DNA of 64,000 bases from Punctularia strigosozonata HHB-11173 SS5 (taxonomy: Eukaryota; Basidiomycota; Agaricomycetes; Corticiales; Punctulariaceae): contig NW_006767433.1 in the NCBI RefSeq assembly GCF_000264995.1, forward strand, positions 3,289,521 to 3,353,520, given 5' to 3'. Below are positions 1 through 12,894 of this stretch, one piece after another. The notes below the pieces were generated by a model, which saw only the letters and a list, made by a program, of their open reading frames with translations, searched no databases and was not told the origin of the DNA. Position numbers and translations under genes: made by a program. Positions within the stretch are counted from its first letter, which is position 1, and each line of letters opens with the position of its first letter.

Positions 1-2476
1 GTGCATTCATCCACGTCCGTAGCAATTGGGAGGGATTTTCGCCGGATCCTTACGTTACTGGTTCTGCTTCGTATTTGACAGTCAAAGGTATGCAAGATGC
101 CGGAATCCTAACCACGGCCAAACATTGGGTTGGATACGAGCAGGACACATACCGGTAAGCCTCTTATCCAGCTAATCGCGTTCCCATCTCATGATCAAAC
201 ATACACAGTGATCCGTACAATCTCACGGAGTCCTATTCTGTCTTCCCCGCTCTCGAACAACAGCCTATCTCATCTAACATCGACAACAAGGCCACCCATG
301 AGCTCTACATGTGGGGCTTTGCAGAGGCTGTCCGGGCCGGTACCGGCTATGTCCTGTGGTGCGTAGCCGACGGCTCTACGCCTGCAACAAGCTTACCCGA
401 GCCGTAGCTCGTACAATGAGGTCAATCGAACCCACTCATGCGCCAATGCTTACACGAATAACAATCTGCTGAAGGGAGAGGTACGCCTGCCGGTGCCCAT
501 GCGCGACATATCCTCACTATGAACAAGTTGAACTTTCAAGGTGCTCTCATGTCGGACTGGGTACGGCACATCCTTGTTTTACTACAAAAATCAGGCTAAC
601 ATACAAAAGGGTGGTGACTGGGGAGACGCAGCGTTCATCAACGGCGGCCTTGATATGTCGATGCCTGGCTCAGGTTTCGGCGGAATGTTCGGCAACATGT
701 TCGGTGATGCGCTCTTGGCTGATGTAAAGAATTCGTCCGTGACGGAATCCCGCGTGAACGACGCCGTGAGTCCGGGGTGCATTGCATGTTGGCACACATC
801 GTCTAAATGCCGTTCTCAGGTCCTTCGCACCTTGGTTCCTTGGATTGCATTTGGCCAGGCCGATACGCCGCTGCCCAATGTCACCTTCAACGCTGTTCCT
901 ACATTTTTCGTCACGGATGACGCTCATTGGAGGGATGTCCGCAAGGAATCCACAATGGATCTGATCAGGAAGATCGGCGAAGACTCAGCGACATTGCTGA
1001 AGAACGTCAACAAGGCGCTTCCTCTACAGAAACCCAAAGTTGTGTCGATAGTTGGGAGCGATGCTGGTCCCAACATGTTGAGTGCCATCAATGGCGGCGG
1101 GACAAACTCATATCCGGCGTGGAATCCTGTGAGCAGCTTGTTTTCTTAGGCTAGTCGCCGTGCTTTGCACTTAACGGCTGCTGCAGAATGGAACGCTGTC
1201 GTTAGGGGGAGGCTCCGGCTGGGCTATCCCGCCGTATCTGGTGACGCCGTACGAATCGATCAATTACCGCGCCCGCAAAATGAACTCCCAAGTTTACACG
1301 ATCTTCAACGATACCGCGTATGATGCCATTGGCAGCACGGTTCAAGTTGCCGACGTAGCTCTGGTCTTTGTGAGTGCATACGCGACCGAAGGGAAGGATC
1401 GCCCCAATTTATATCTGTAAGCTCGAAAGTAAAAGACATCTCCTCAGTTCCGCCTGATTTCATCTTCGTAGCGACAACAACGGCGAAAAGCTGATCAAGA
1501 CTGTAGCGCGGAATAACTCCAATACAATAGTGGTCATTCAGTGCGTATGACCAGCTAATGCTCATACGTCATGCTCATCGTGTTGTAGCGCCGGAGGTCC
1601 TGTCTTAGTGGAGGACTGGATCGATTTAGAGAATGTCACTGCGGTGATCCAGGCACACTACCCTGGTCAGGAAGCCGGGGATGCCATCGCCAGTGTACTC
1701 TTCGGAGACGTCTCCCCCAGCGGCAAAATGCCCTACACGACAGGGCACTCCTTAGAGGAATATCCCCCGCACACTATCGTCTCCGATCGCGTGGTTGACC
1801 CTCAATCTTACTTCAACGAATCTACCTTGATTGACTACCGATGGTTCAGCGCGAAGAATATCGTCCCGCGATTTGAATTCGGCTTCGGCCTATCATATTC
1901 GACATTCGATTACAGCAACATCAACGTCAGAGACGCTCATCTACCCGACAACACCTCCGTACAAGCCACGAATGAACCTTTCATTGGCTCGAATGATAGC
2001 AACAGCTTGTACGACACCGTTGTGGAGGTGACTGCAGAGATCACAAACACCGGCAACGCCACTGCCTGTGAGGTAGCGCAACTTGTGAGCATTTCTCCAT
2101 TCGTTCCAAAGACCCGCCACTCAATTCCGTGCAGTATGTCACATTACCCGGTAGTTCGGGTATATGGCTGCGCGGCTTCGACAAACTGAAGGCTCTGGCC
2201 CCGGGCGAAACTCGTACCGCAACTTTCGCGTTACGGCGCAAGGACCTCTCTTTGTGGAGCACTGTGAGACAATCCTGGTACATTCCCAGCGAAGACATCA
2301 AACTTCAAGTCGGTTCTAGCTCCACCAAGTTGACTTTGGTACGTATTGACATTTTTCTACGTGCAATTATCTCGCAGCCTAATAGAGCGCCAGAATGCTA
2401 CATGGTCCTCGCGTTGAAGAGTGATAGTGGCATAACACGCGTTCCTAATGAGCGCCGCTCCGTGCGGCGTGCATGA
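1..2476 (+). CDS. beta-glucosidase, glycoside hydrolase family 3 (5'-truncated by window edge)
   Basis: Secreted-type enzyme expected to release glucose from cello-oligosaccharides or other beta-glucosides during plant-polymer breakdown. The gene is already open at base 1. Visible in order are the GH3 N-domain stretch NWEGFSPDPYVTG followed by GILTTAKHWVGYEQDTYR, the nucleophile region GALMSDW near 545-560, GLDMSMPGS near 650, the (alpha/beta)6 domain with VEDWIDL and HYPGQEAGDAIASVLFGDVSPSGK near 1610-1730 (two adjacent pieces), and the FGFGLSYSTFDY segment near 1880. A fibronectin-III-like tail (PGETRTATFALRRKDLS, near 2200) closes it. Several short introns interrupt the frame, for instance just after MSDW and near 1130-1190. 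The last exon and stop near 2476 are uncertain, because a donor after TKLTL at about 2338 could lead to another short exon. The family assignment is secure; substrate specificity is inferred. Confidence 0.9.
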
Positions 2477-3313
2477 TTCTACGCGTCTCCGGTTCGTGTA
2501 TCTCGCAAGACGACTATCGGTCCCTGAGTATTCGACAATCCATGTGAACCGGTATCTCTCAGTATAGACTTACAGCAATCACTGTACACTCAGGCTTGCT
2601 TTTGACCGCCATTCCTGGTATGCTTCTGCCTGCTAGGAAGGTACGTTTCGTTCTCATCGTCCGTAGTCTTCAACGGATCCTGTGAACAGCAAATTGTTCA
2701 AGTAACGCACATGAACAGTCAGCGAACTGTGGCCACTGACGTATCCCCGGTTTCGTAGGCTGAGCATATATAGCATATATTTGTAAGCGCCAGCATGGCG
2801 GTTCCGTGACCGTGTCGACATCAGTACAGGAAGATGAGTACTCTCGGCGAATTCCAACTCTTCCGCTGTCTTGCGTTTTTTATACCAAACGATCTTCTTA
2901 AGCAAGATGGCGAGCTGTGTATCTGTGTGGTCTGTTGCGTAAACATCGACGACGATGCAAATCATTCATACATACTCACCCTGTCACTTCGCGCATATGA
3001 GAGATGAGAGACGTCTGCCCTGCAATCCGGAAGATCGATGCAGGCTTACTGTACAGTTGCCCATATCGGTGCTAAATTCTACAATGCACATTCTCTCTCG
3101 TGTGCTCTGAGAAGTCCGCATAAGATTGGCAGCGATTCCATGTTTGGTTTCAAACATAAGGAGTAACCGAACATACGAAAATGGTTGTAAACTACGTATC
3201 ATCACAGCGAGCATTCATGAAGAATCAAACTAGCGTCCATTGTCACTTGAAGTAAAGATGAGCAATGAGTCCGGATATTAGCCGTGCAGAAAAAGAAAAC
3301 CGTGCGGTTCGGA
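2477..3313. other. convergent intergenic gap
   Basis: About 0.8 kb between the 3' ends of the GH3 gene and the chitin synthase gene. Only short open frames without recognisable motifs or convincing splice structure are present on either strand. I see no RNA gene or repeat in it. Confidence 0.5.
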
Positions 3314-6300
3314 TCAATTGTCAATGTAGCCTCCGCTGCCCTTGTAACCAACGTAACCCTGACCGTTGAACTCTCTTGGAGGTGCTGCGCCAGGAGGAAG
3401 CTGATAATTCGGCTGCGATGAATATCCGCCTGGAGGGGGCGACTGAGCCGGAGCCGGTGATGATCGAGAATACCGATTCTGCGCCGTCTGGGATGACGGC
3501 CGTCGTGATTGTCGTGCGACGCGTCGAACGCCTTCGTTAGTCGTGGGTACGGGCCCATTGTCAGCCAGGCTCACGCCTCGCTGCGGACGTGTGCGATCCT
3601 GACTGCTCGTCCGGTTCCGGGATGAAGGACTCGCAGCTGGAGCTTGTGAAACATACATGTCCGGTTCCGTTGTATATGAATCATTATAGGCAGCAGCCTG
3701 CCCACGAGCGTCCCGATATGAGTTCTGGATCTCCGCTGAATGACTGATTGGCGAAGTCATGCTACGATGCGGTGGGTTGCTTCCACCGGTCGTACGAGAG
3801 AAGTGCTCGAACGGATTGCTGGCGGGAGCGTGACGAGGGACTGGAGCAGGAGGTACCGAGTCCAGGTCGTCATAAGGATCTCGGTTATCGGGGCTCGGCA
3901 CCAGTCGTTGGTTCGAGGACGATGCTGGATGTATCGGCCAACCTTCTTCGCTAGTGCGACCGGCCGAGGAGGACCCAGATACGGTTGAGGATGCAACAGG
4001 CCGAGCAACCGACAGCGGCGCTGGGAGCATGAGCAGCTGGTCTTTCTCGTACCTGCCCCGTGAAGTGATGGGGGCACCAGATTCAGTAGTACTCGTTTCA
4101 GTCGGCGGCGAAGGTTGGTAAGTCTCCGTGGAAGAGACCATCGAGTACCTGTTCGAGTCAGGCCTGCGTGAGCTCATCGTCAAACAAATGCGTGTGATAT
4201 CAAGGGACCACATACCGCTTAGGTGACCCAGAATGGACGTCCCAGAAGGTTGAATCTCTGGACGTGGTACCAGTCTTCCATCGCCTCTCGCGCTCGAACT
4301 CAGCCCATCGCTTCATCACGATATGTGACGAATCGAATTCCCCCTCCTTGTCCCCGTGATCAGCGCCCTTCTTGTCACCGGCAACCTGGCGAGTTTGACC
4401 CCAGGAGAAGTCGTCGAAGTGCCAGAATGCATACATCGGCAGTATGCCGTTCCACACGGGGAGGGAGAACAGATATATGATCATCCATCCAACATATGCC
4501 AGTTTCCTGCTAGTGATGACAATGAGGACGCCGGGCAAACCAAGGACAATGGCAAGGAGAACGAGAGGTATCGTTGTGTTGGTGCCGCCGGGTATGATGG
4601 AAACGATGATGAGGTACAGCGTGAACGAGATGGCAGCGGGAAGGACGAGCATGCCGGCCAATTCCATGCCAGTGACAAACTGCATGGAGAAGCAGAATGT
4701 ACCACAGAGGTCACGAACGAGGATAAGCTCGAAGAGATTGTGGACTGTTGAGTTGATCCATCGACGTCGCTGGGATAGGAGCACACGGAACGTATCAGGC
4801 ACGATCGTCTTGCACACCGCCTGGGGACAGAAAACGTTCTTGCGCCGCGGGAAGGTTTTCAGCAGTAACGTCGTGAGGTAACGATCTTCACCAAGAAGCA
4901 ACAAGTTCTTCTTGTGCAGCGAATCAACAACATTCTCGGAGTAGTGTTCCACGATATCGGGGTTTGCAAGGATGGGGACCCAGTAGCCGGAGTCACCTTT
5001 CGGGGCCTTGATGCGGTACATGCTGAAACATCCTGGCAAGCACGTCACGCCGCCGAACATCGATTCGAAGGCTTTGACGTTATGATGCGAGTTGTAATAT
5101 TCGAAGACTACGAAGGATATCAACACGGATCTTGTTCAGACCAGTATCTCGGGACATACCTTGTATCATCGTAACCCAGGTTTCAGCCTTGTTAGCAATC
5201 TTGGTTTCGCCGCAAAGACCCATGATCTCCACATCCTGCACCATGCACGCAACCATCCGACTCAGCGAGTCCGGGAAGACCTTCGTGTCAGCGTCGACAC
5301 AGAGCACTGTTTCATATCGGTCCGGGCTGATGCCCGTCACCCGCCACATCGAATTGAAGAACTCGTATTCGAAGGTCGTCATGCGCTCGTCGAACATGAC
5401 CTTCTGCATGAACGACATCAGCATGATTTGGCTGTCGCGCTTGCCGCGATTGCCGGGCTTGGGGTCGTTCGCTTCCAGGGGATTACCGCACTTCGCTACG
5501 AGGACCATGGGAACCCGCTGCTGCTTCGACATCTCCACAGTCGCGTCGTCGTAAGCATAGAAACCAGCATATACTTGAGCCATGTTGTGACGCTTGTGCC
5601 CATCAGCTATGGCGACGTAGGAATGCGGTTCAACCTCCTCGGGCGGGATCAAGAAGTCCTTCATCATGGTCAAACAAATATCTGGGGTCGTCATGTCATT
5701 CCCAGCACCCTTGGCCAAGCCGTCGGCGATGACCAATATGACTTTGTGGCTATTCGGATAGTCGGTAGTTGCGAGAGAGTCCAGGGTGGTCCTCAAGCCC
5801 TCAACGGATTCGGAGTAGGCAGTGACGAGACAGATGGTGTGAATAAGAGGGTAGCCGAAAGGTTCATAGTCAGGAGGCGGTTGAGGGACAATGTTATAAA
5901 GAGGGAATGGGCACGGGTTCTCGTTGAAACCACGCGCAACCACCGCGGAATCGTTGAGGGAGGTACTGCTCCTCGACTCCCTCATCGTTTCCGGAGGCGT
6001 TAGTTTGGTGCCTCGGGCGGAAGCAGCATACAATGTACTCCGTTTGTAGGGGCTGTTGTCGATCATGCCGTACGCAGTGGCGGGTCGTCCACCTTTCAAA
6101 ACATTGCTATCCTGTGGCGTAAAGCGAGAGGTGCTAGGCAAGAAGCCGCGCTTGCCATTCTTCTTTGTCAATCCCTGATTGTTCACGTTTGGCCGGTACT
6201 GGCTGGGAGCAGGGCGGTAGATGTCGTTCGTCCAGTTCTCAATCTCGGCGCTACGTTGCATGCGCTGTTCGTACGTCTCCCGTTTGAAGTCGCCGAGCTT

Positions 6301-8043
6301 CCAGGAGAAGAACCAGGTAAAGATAACGGCCATGCCAAACCGGATCCCGACAACGCCGATGATAAAAACGAGTGAAACGTAGAGGACAACTTCGGAGGCA
6401 ACACAACCGATCGTGTTGGTATCGATGAAACCGACGGTAACAAGGTCCTCCAAGCAATGTCCCATGGTCCGCTGGTTCGTTCGGAGCAGTTGCATGGTGA
6501 GATCCTTCCCATTATACGTCCCGTTCGGCTTGGCGAGTTCGTCGAAGAATTTAGGATAATTGACTTCCGAGCGGCTCAGCCAGGTGAGCAGATTGAGGTC
6601 AAGAACGGTGCTAAAGAATATTATGACTTATCATAAGACGATGAGAGCCCGTAATACGTACGACTCAAAGACGGCAAGGTTACGACTGGGGTTCTTGACA
6701 TCATCCCATGTGTAATACACCTGGCCCTGTGGATGAAGCGAGGCAAGATCATTCCTCGCCGTGGACGTAATGTGGCAATTTTCCGACGAGTCGTAGCCAG
6801 TAAGGTTGACGCCAGAGTTCCCATGTTGGCTGTAGACATTACAGGGGAAGTACCAGTCCACATTGCCGTTTGAACCGCTGATCGATGAGTTGCTCGCTTT
6901 GGTGATGATCCCTAAGCAATGCTGGTTCACCTTCTGGAACATGAAGGATATATCGTTGCCCGCGACGTTCCAACCACCTTCGAAAAGAGGGTTTGTGCTG
7001 CCATTTGGGAAGACAGTGGCAGTCTTGGGATGATTGAACTTGGAGAGATCGTAGTCGTAGCCATGGATGATGACGGAGCCGGTGCCGATGGTACCAGAAT
7101 GAAAACGCGTGGGTGGACGCCCGCAGACGGTTTCCGTGAAGCCGAAAGTGAGGTATCCGACGGCCGTCATGAGCACAGCTACGACACTGAGGAGTCCCAT
7201 CTTTTCTCGCCATGCGCGCTGCTGCTCAGGCGTTTTGATGCCTAGGAGACGTGAGAACATCATCGGTCGATCCACAACAGGATGACGTACCGCATGCAGC
7301 GAGGAGAAAGTTCGGTATACAGATGGTGAGAATAAGGCAGTACAGCATCCACCAGTCATGAGGTCCGGGTACGTCTCGGAAGAGGAAGCCACCCTTTGCT
7401 TGGGGTTGAGGATGCGGAACATCAGCAGGAGTAGACGCCTGCCGCTTGAGGCGGCGATTAGTGCCTCGCTTAAACAGAGCAAGCCCGGATTCGTGAACGT
7501 CTTCCTCTCGACCGAGAATCGACTTTCCACGCCGAACACCAGGCCGCCCGGCTTGCGGCGCATTGCCAGTGCCTATGAGGGGAAAGCGTGAGCGGAGAAG
7601 GAGACATAGAGCGAAGATTGCTGACTGGATGGCAAAACGCCTACTCTACCGCCGTGTTCCTGCTCCAGCTGGGCGGCGTGGGCACGATAATGCCACAATC
7701 GGTGACCGGGCTCTAGCTTCTCTCTGTCTGGTCTGACCAAGCTCTTCTTTCTGCCAACTCGCTCTTCTCCAGCCTCGGGATCCCCACCCCAGGCGGAGAC
7801 TGGCTGCATCCGCTGCCCCACATGCTCGTGGCGCTCTCCACGCTCCTGCTCCTGGAACGAGACGGTGCCCTTCGTCTGATTGCTGAACGTGCTGGCCTGA
7901 CTTGGGTGTATCGGTGGTCTTGCGGAGGGAAAAGGAACTTCGGGGAGTTCTGATGGTGGCTCGGGGCTGTTAGGGTATGATGGAGGAGCCGGGGGAGGTC
8001 GTGAGGATCGTGGAGGGCGTTGACCTTGACCACGGTAGTCCAT
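3314..8043 (-). CDS. chitin synthase, class IV (division 2)
   Basis: Membrane GT2 enzyme that polymerises UDP-GlcNAc into cell-wall chitin at the plasma membrane. The first in-frame ATG is at 8043 ([11 protein letters not shown]). The Pro-rich N-terminus is followed by the class IV hallmark [17 protein letters not shown] near 7680-7740, then a hydrophobic segment near 7150-7210. A Cys-rich cytochrome-b5-like luminal region lies at about 6640-7130, and further membrane helices at about 6290-6430. The catalytic core shows [17 protein letters not shown] (near 5290), the [18 protein letters not shown] box (near 4870) and the QRRRW motif (near 4765). A cluster of C-terminal helices and a long Ser/Pro-rich tail follow. 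At least five exons; the last intron is 4164-4214 (51 nt, GT-AG). The layout matches yeast Chs3-type enzymes, with roughly 1,300-1,400 residues. Regulation is not visible in the sequence. Confidence 0.93.
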
Positions 8044-8791
8044 AGCTTCGGATGGCAAGCAGAATTACGAAGAAAACGACGAGAGCAGGCCCATAGGCCG
8101 GGCTGCGAGGGAGAGCAGCAGGGAGAGGAAGCCGTGAGGACGGTGAGGATGGAGCTCACAAGGCGAGTTGACGACGCAGGGGCGCGTACTCCCACGGTTT
8201 CATTGACATGACACGCCTCACGGCCTCTTTCAGCCCTAATCAATGCTCATTTACCCTGCTCTCTCGTCATCCTCCTTACGTTTGTCCTCCACCTGTGGCC
8301 CCGACGCTCTGGCTTTCTCTGCATCTCGTAACCCTCCTGGACGACCGCAGCAGCATCACGTCTCTCACGTTCCACTCACAGCGCAGGCGCACCGCCGAGA
8401 GAAACGAGCACAAAAATAGGCCGCGCAGCCGTTCTTCCGTACATACATGAGTAATTCGATATCGACCAGCCCTCGATAACCATCGTCCCGGTACAATCTG
8501 AAAACAAACATCCTGGTGTATAGGACAATCACTGTCCTTGTCGTTCAGTTAAAGATTAATGATACTCGGAGACATCGATCAATCTTGAGTATGCAGTGCT
8601 TAGTCGGCGGAACGCGGAGCAGAAGTTCATGTCAGTTGCCGAGAGGCGAGAGACGACCATGCCACCCTGAACGGGGTATGCTTCTCCCGCCATGAACTTC
8701 ACGTGTGCTGCATGGTTCATGCAATCGAGCAAGGAGGGGAGCCCGACCAGGGTTTCCCTGAGGCCGATCCTGTAGAGGGGGTCTCGCGGTG
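8044..8791. other. upstream region of chitin synthase gene
   Basis: About 750 bp between the chitin synthase start and the 3' end of the next minus-strand gene, so it should hold the chitin synthase promoter. It has pyrimidine-rich stretches on the plus strand near 8240-8330 but no clear TATA box, repeat or coding frame that I could support. Confidence 0.4.
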
Positions 8792-9717
8792 TTAAAGCGA
8801 TTTCCTACGGCGCAGAACACCAGGGTCCTCATTGGTGTTGAGCAAAGTGACTAGATGGATGTATACACGGGGAGCGAGAGCAGTTGCCAATCCCACAGCA
8901 AGCAAGAGCAGTGCGATAACAGGCAGGAGACTCGCGGGCACAACGTCAGCTATGAGTGCTTCCAGTTGCAGTATGACTAGGTCACGCTCCTCCGTGAGCA
9001 CCGAGGATGACGGAGTCCTGATCCCGGTGTTGAGCATTCGCACTTTCGCATAAGCAATCCGTCCCAGCTGCTTGTCCGGGGCAGAGGGTACCGCAGGTTT
9101 GCTGTTTTCAGAACAGTCAAGCAATAAACTGACGTCCACGGGAGACTGTTCCTCCGAACAGGCGGGATTTTGTGAATATCGCGGTTGGTTCCAGAGCAAC
9201 GACTGCCGTTGCTTACCGATCCAGCCCAAGAAGCACGCAGGGTGAAGCTGCGAACAAATCTCCACTCCGGATGGCAAAGATCCAATGCAAACAGCTGTTC
9301 GTGCGAATAGCTCTTCAGTGATTGCGTGGTTTGATGGTTTGACAGCATATTCGGCGCGCATTGTATGTCGTCTAGGGGATCTAACGACGTGTTCGTGGAT
9401 AGAGGAGCGAAAGCCCATGTTACCCGAGGATGGTTATGGCTTAATACGGGCTTGTGCATGTATGTAATATCAAGACGACTGAGTGAAGCATTGTCGATCA
9501 GACGGAGCATCGACGTGCTTGTACCAGTCAACACTCGCCACATGTCCGCCGCTCCTGGCGGTATCCTTCGTCCCACGTCTGGCGCCGCGAAGTTGACAAT
9601 ATCGGTATTGGCGAGCGCAAATCCAGACGAGGCAAGCAAAGTGGTGGCCAGCTGTAACGTAGAAATCACCAACATCCGAAGAAGGAGGTCGCGAGGAAAG
9701 AGGCTTCTGGTCAACAT
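8792..9717 (-). CDS. hypothetical secretory-pathway membrane protein (possibly Pga1-like)
   Basis: Two exons give a protein of roughly 280 residues. I take the ATG at 9717 (MLTRSLFPRDLLLRML). The N-terminus is a strong signal sequence ending in a GFALANTDIVNF stretch. The body has no catalytic motif I recognise and contains FTLRASWAGS just before the intron. That intron uses donor GTAAGC and joins SWAGS in phase 0 to SPVDVSLLLD. A single C-terminal membrane helix (near 8880-8940) is followed by a short basic tail ending RRRKSL. Signal peptide, luminal domain and C-terminal anchor are the layout of small ER cofactors such as Pga1/PIG-X of GPI-mannosyltransferases. I raise Pga1 only as a guess from the NTDIVNF-type start and the layout; no domain supports it. 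Confidence 0.6.
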
Positions 9718-9856
9718 CGCTCGCTCACGAGTCACGACAGCTCGCGACGCACCGCCCGCCGCGCGAAAAAACTTGGAGAACCCGTGGCTGCTACGCGGTC
9801 GTTTACTCTGACTGCACTGTTCCTACCAGCTTAACAGACGCAGTCGACGCACGGAC

Positions 9857-12507
9857 ATGTCGGGCAGGCTGGGGGACGACTTGCAATCGGCGTGCGGGGG
9901 CGGAGTCTATGGGGATCATGACACCGTGCCCGTCTCCGAAATATCCCAACTTCTGACGCCATCCCCATCTTTATGCTCCGGCACTGCGTCGCCAGAGCCT
10001 TCAGACGTCCCTCCCTTGGACCAGGATCAAAAACCTGCAGCTCCCAAGAAGAAAAAGAAAAAACGAGCAAAGAAGAGAGCCAGGGATACCGCTTCAAAGC
10101 CGAACGTCACAATAGAGGAGGTGGAAGACGAAGATGACGTCCGTCCGCCCTTGTGTATCAGCAGGAACAAGCACTGGAAATATATCAGTTCTTACCACGT
10201 CAGTAGCGCATATTTCCGTCTGATTTGCAGGATAGCGTTCATCTTCCCGCAGGGACCATGGCTGCAACTTCCTGTCGAGCTCCTCGAGTCTCTGTTTGTC
10301 TTGAACATGGATCCCGGGGCGCTCAGTGCTTCTGATACGCGCACCATCTCCCCTGGATCCGCAAGTACTGCCCTGTATTCAACGGCTCGTCCCCGTGACC
10401 GCGGATTCGCTGGGCTTAGCGATAATTCATGTCCCCAGACTCCACATACAAATTCGTTCGGGCCACCTCTTCCACCCCCACCAGTCATTACCCCACCGCC
10501 AGGGAAAGCATTGCCTCCACCTATCGATCCAGGTGTATTCCGCTCTGTTGCAAGCATCCGGCGGCTCATCGACGAGGCATCTGAGCTTTCTGTCCGGGCC
10601 AGTTCTGGCATGTCGGCCGCTACTTTGAACTCGTTACGCGGTGCGACCGGTGTTGGAAACTCGGCATGGGGGACCGCCCTGTCCCTGGGTCTGAATCCGT
10701 TGGGTGACCATCCCTCAGGGAGGAGCGTCACTATGTCCGCCAATCGTATCCATCGCCTACGAGTATTGGCGGTTCAAAAACTAGCGGCTGCGTACAAAGC
10801 GGACGAAATCGCCTCCAGTGTCATGGTCATGCAGGGTGGAACCGTATTCGACGACCTTGCGGAACGAGTGTTGAGAGTCGGTGCGTTATTCATGCTCTGT
10901 CGCGTCCATCACAATGCTCATGTCTGTGCAGAGCCAAATGACATAGATGCCCGTTATGTGCACTTCTTCCATGAAAAAATACCATCTCGGTCCGTCACTC
11001 GTTGTTTATCATTATACGGTCACGCCTAATGTGGTTGATCAGCAGGCAATTAGCTGAATCGACTCCCACCCGAGTCCTTGACGACTTAATCTCCGCACAA
11101 CCTCACCGTCTCGAATTCTACAGGACACGCGGAATGGTTCATTGTTTTCGCGACGAATATGTGCAGGCAGCCAAAGACTTCACGTTCGCCCTGAAGGAGT
11201 CTCGCACCATTCGCAGAGCAAGGCTTCATTGCGAAAGCTTGTCACGGCCGGGATCGCGTGACAAGAACAAGAAGAAAGGCAAGAAGACGCGATCTGGTGG
11301 CGAGCAGACGCCTGCGGAAGGCACTCGGTTTCCTGATCACGACCGGCTCATGATACCAGGACCAGATGGCGAGCCAGTACCTATCCATCCTTCCGTCTTA
11401 CCGGATGCGCCCGACCCCATCGAAACCCAGTGTTTGTTTCTCCGCGCCTCTTCCTACCTTCAGCACGCAGTTTACCTCATTGAAGAAGCCATCCTTAAAC
11501 TGGAAGGGGTTCGCAGGGGTTGCACTGTAGATGGTGCGGAGATGCGGCTATGCTATATCGAGAACGGGAAGTATGGCGGTGTCGAGATCGGCAACCCGGA
11601 TGGCCCACTGGGCAATCGGACCGGAGCGAAGCTACGGGCGTACAGACATGTCCTCGCCGTGGATCCGTTCAGGGAGCAAGTCATGTCCCTGCTCCGCAAG
11701 AGCGTACGCGACCTCGAACGATTCATGTCACATTTCGATACCGTGGATGCAACTTCTCCAGGCTTTGACGGTGACGCCGCGCAACGCATCGCACATGCTT
11801 TCATTCTTTCGGAGTCGATACGACCTGGCTCAAACCAACCCGCGGGATCACTGCCTGAGATGCCTGCGAGCTTTACCACTTACCATCCTCTGCTCGTGGA
11901 GGCTCGTTTCACCTTGCTCATTTGTCACCTCATGCTCGGCGATTTCGCCGGGGTGTTGCCGGCCTTCGAACGCACCGCCGCCGTCGTAGATGGGCTGGAA
12001 GGTTACCCTGTATTCTTGCCGCCGCGGTCGATGGGCCAAGCTGAGTTCATCGAGGTTCTGGAGCGTCTTGCAGCCGGTTGGAGAACTGGCATACAACCCC
12101 ATTCCCTCTCGGCTACGTATGGCAAGATAACTACTCGCAAATTAGCTATCATGGCCGCACCCCCCTCTCCTCCGCTTTCGCCCGCGGATGAGAAAGAGTG
12201 CGACCCAGAAGCGCCGTCTACATCTGCGTCGAGATTAAAGCATCCGGCAATATCGCGGGCATCGTCACCGGCTTTGACCAGAGGGGCCACCGAGCTGATA
12301 CAGGAATTGGATTGCCTTCGCATTCTGCTTGCCCCTGTCGCTCGCCGGCAACGTGAGAGGGCTGCAACGCAGCGCACGGAGAAGGCGAGCGATAAAAACA
12401 GGAAAAAGCCACTCCCCATCAACCTTCCCTTGCACGGACCACGAGTGGAGGTGATATTGGCGTGGATGGCCGCGGTGCATCTGGTTGAACTTGACGAAGT
12501 TGCTTGA
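9857..12507 (+). CDS. TPR-like protein of unknown function
   Basis: Large soluble protein with a lysine-rich tract (KKKKKKRAKKRAR) near residue 70 that could act as a nuclear localisation signal. A conserved-looking segment RNKHWKYISSYH is joined by an intron (donor after 10198, acceptor about 10250) to GPWLQLPVELLESL. A Pro-rich linker and helical repeats follow. The segment DLISAQPHRLEFYRTRGMV and the helices after it (11080-11200) read like a tetratricopeptide pair, and more helical segments run to about 12080. The C-terminus ends in ELDEVA. At least three exons; one intron lies near 10880-10930 and another near 10995-11045. I do not recognise a named family. It looks like a conserved fungal protein with a scaffold role, but that role is inference only. 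Confidence 0.75.
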
Positions 12508-12894
12508 ACTCGATTATCTTATTGAATTATTCAACTAAATTGTACATGGCTTGTCCGAGTCCGTACTGATGCGACGCTTGATTGAGATGCATGCAGCACC
12601 ACCCCGAAACACACGCTGTGTTGCCAGCGATCCTAAATGGGACGACGAGTATACGCACCTGGTTTTGGCGAAGGCTCGGATCAATGTAAAGACAGTAAGT
12701 AATGCTGAATATTTGAATGGGACGGTAAATACTTGCCAAACGTGCCTGTTCGGAGATAGACGCCCCTGTGGCCGACCAGCCTCGGCAAGATGACTAATCT
12801 CGGCCCGTGTCCTTACGGCCTTCATTACTATGGGCGCCATCAGAGAGTGGTCGCATGCTACCAAGGGCAAACCTGTTGGCTTTTGACGAACACA

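Noticed and set aside
541-640. Apparent break of the GH3 gene right after the nucleophile segment MSDW
   Set aside because: A short GT-AG intron explains the change of frame, and the downstream GLDMSMPG block is intact, so I do not call it a pseudogene.
5161-6003. Plus-strand open frame opposite chitin synthase
   Set aside because: Shadow of the conserved catalytic exon; no homology-like motif or splice signals.
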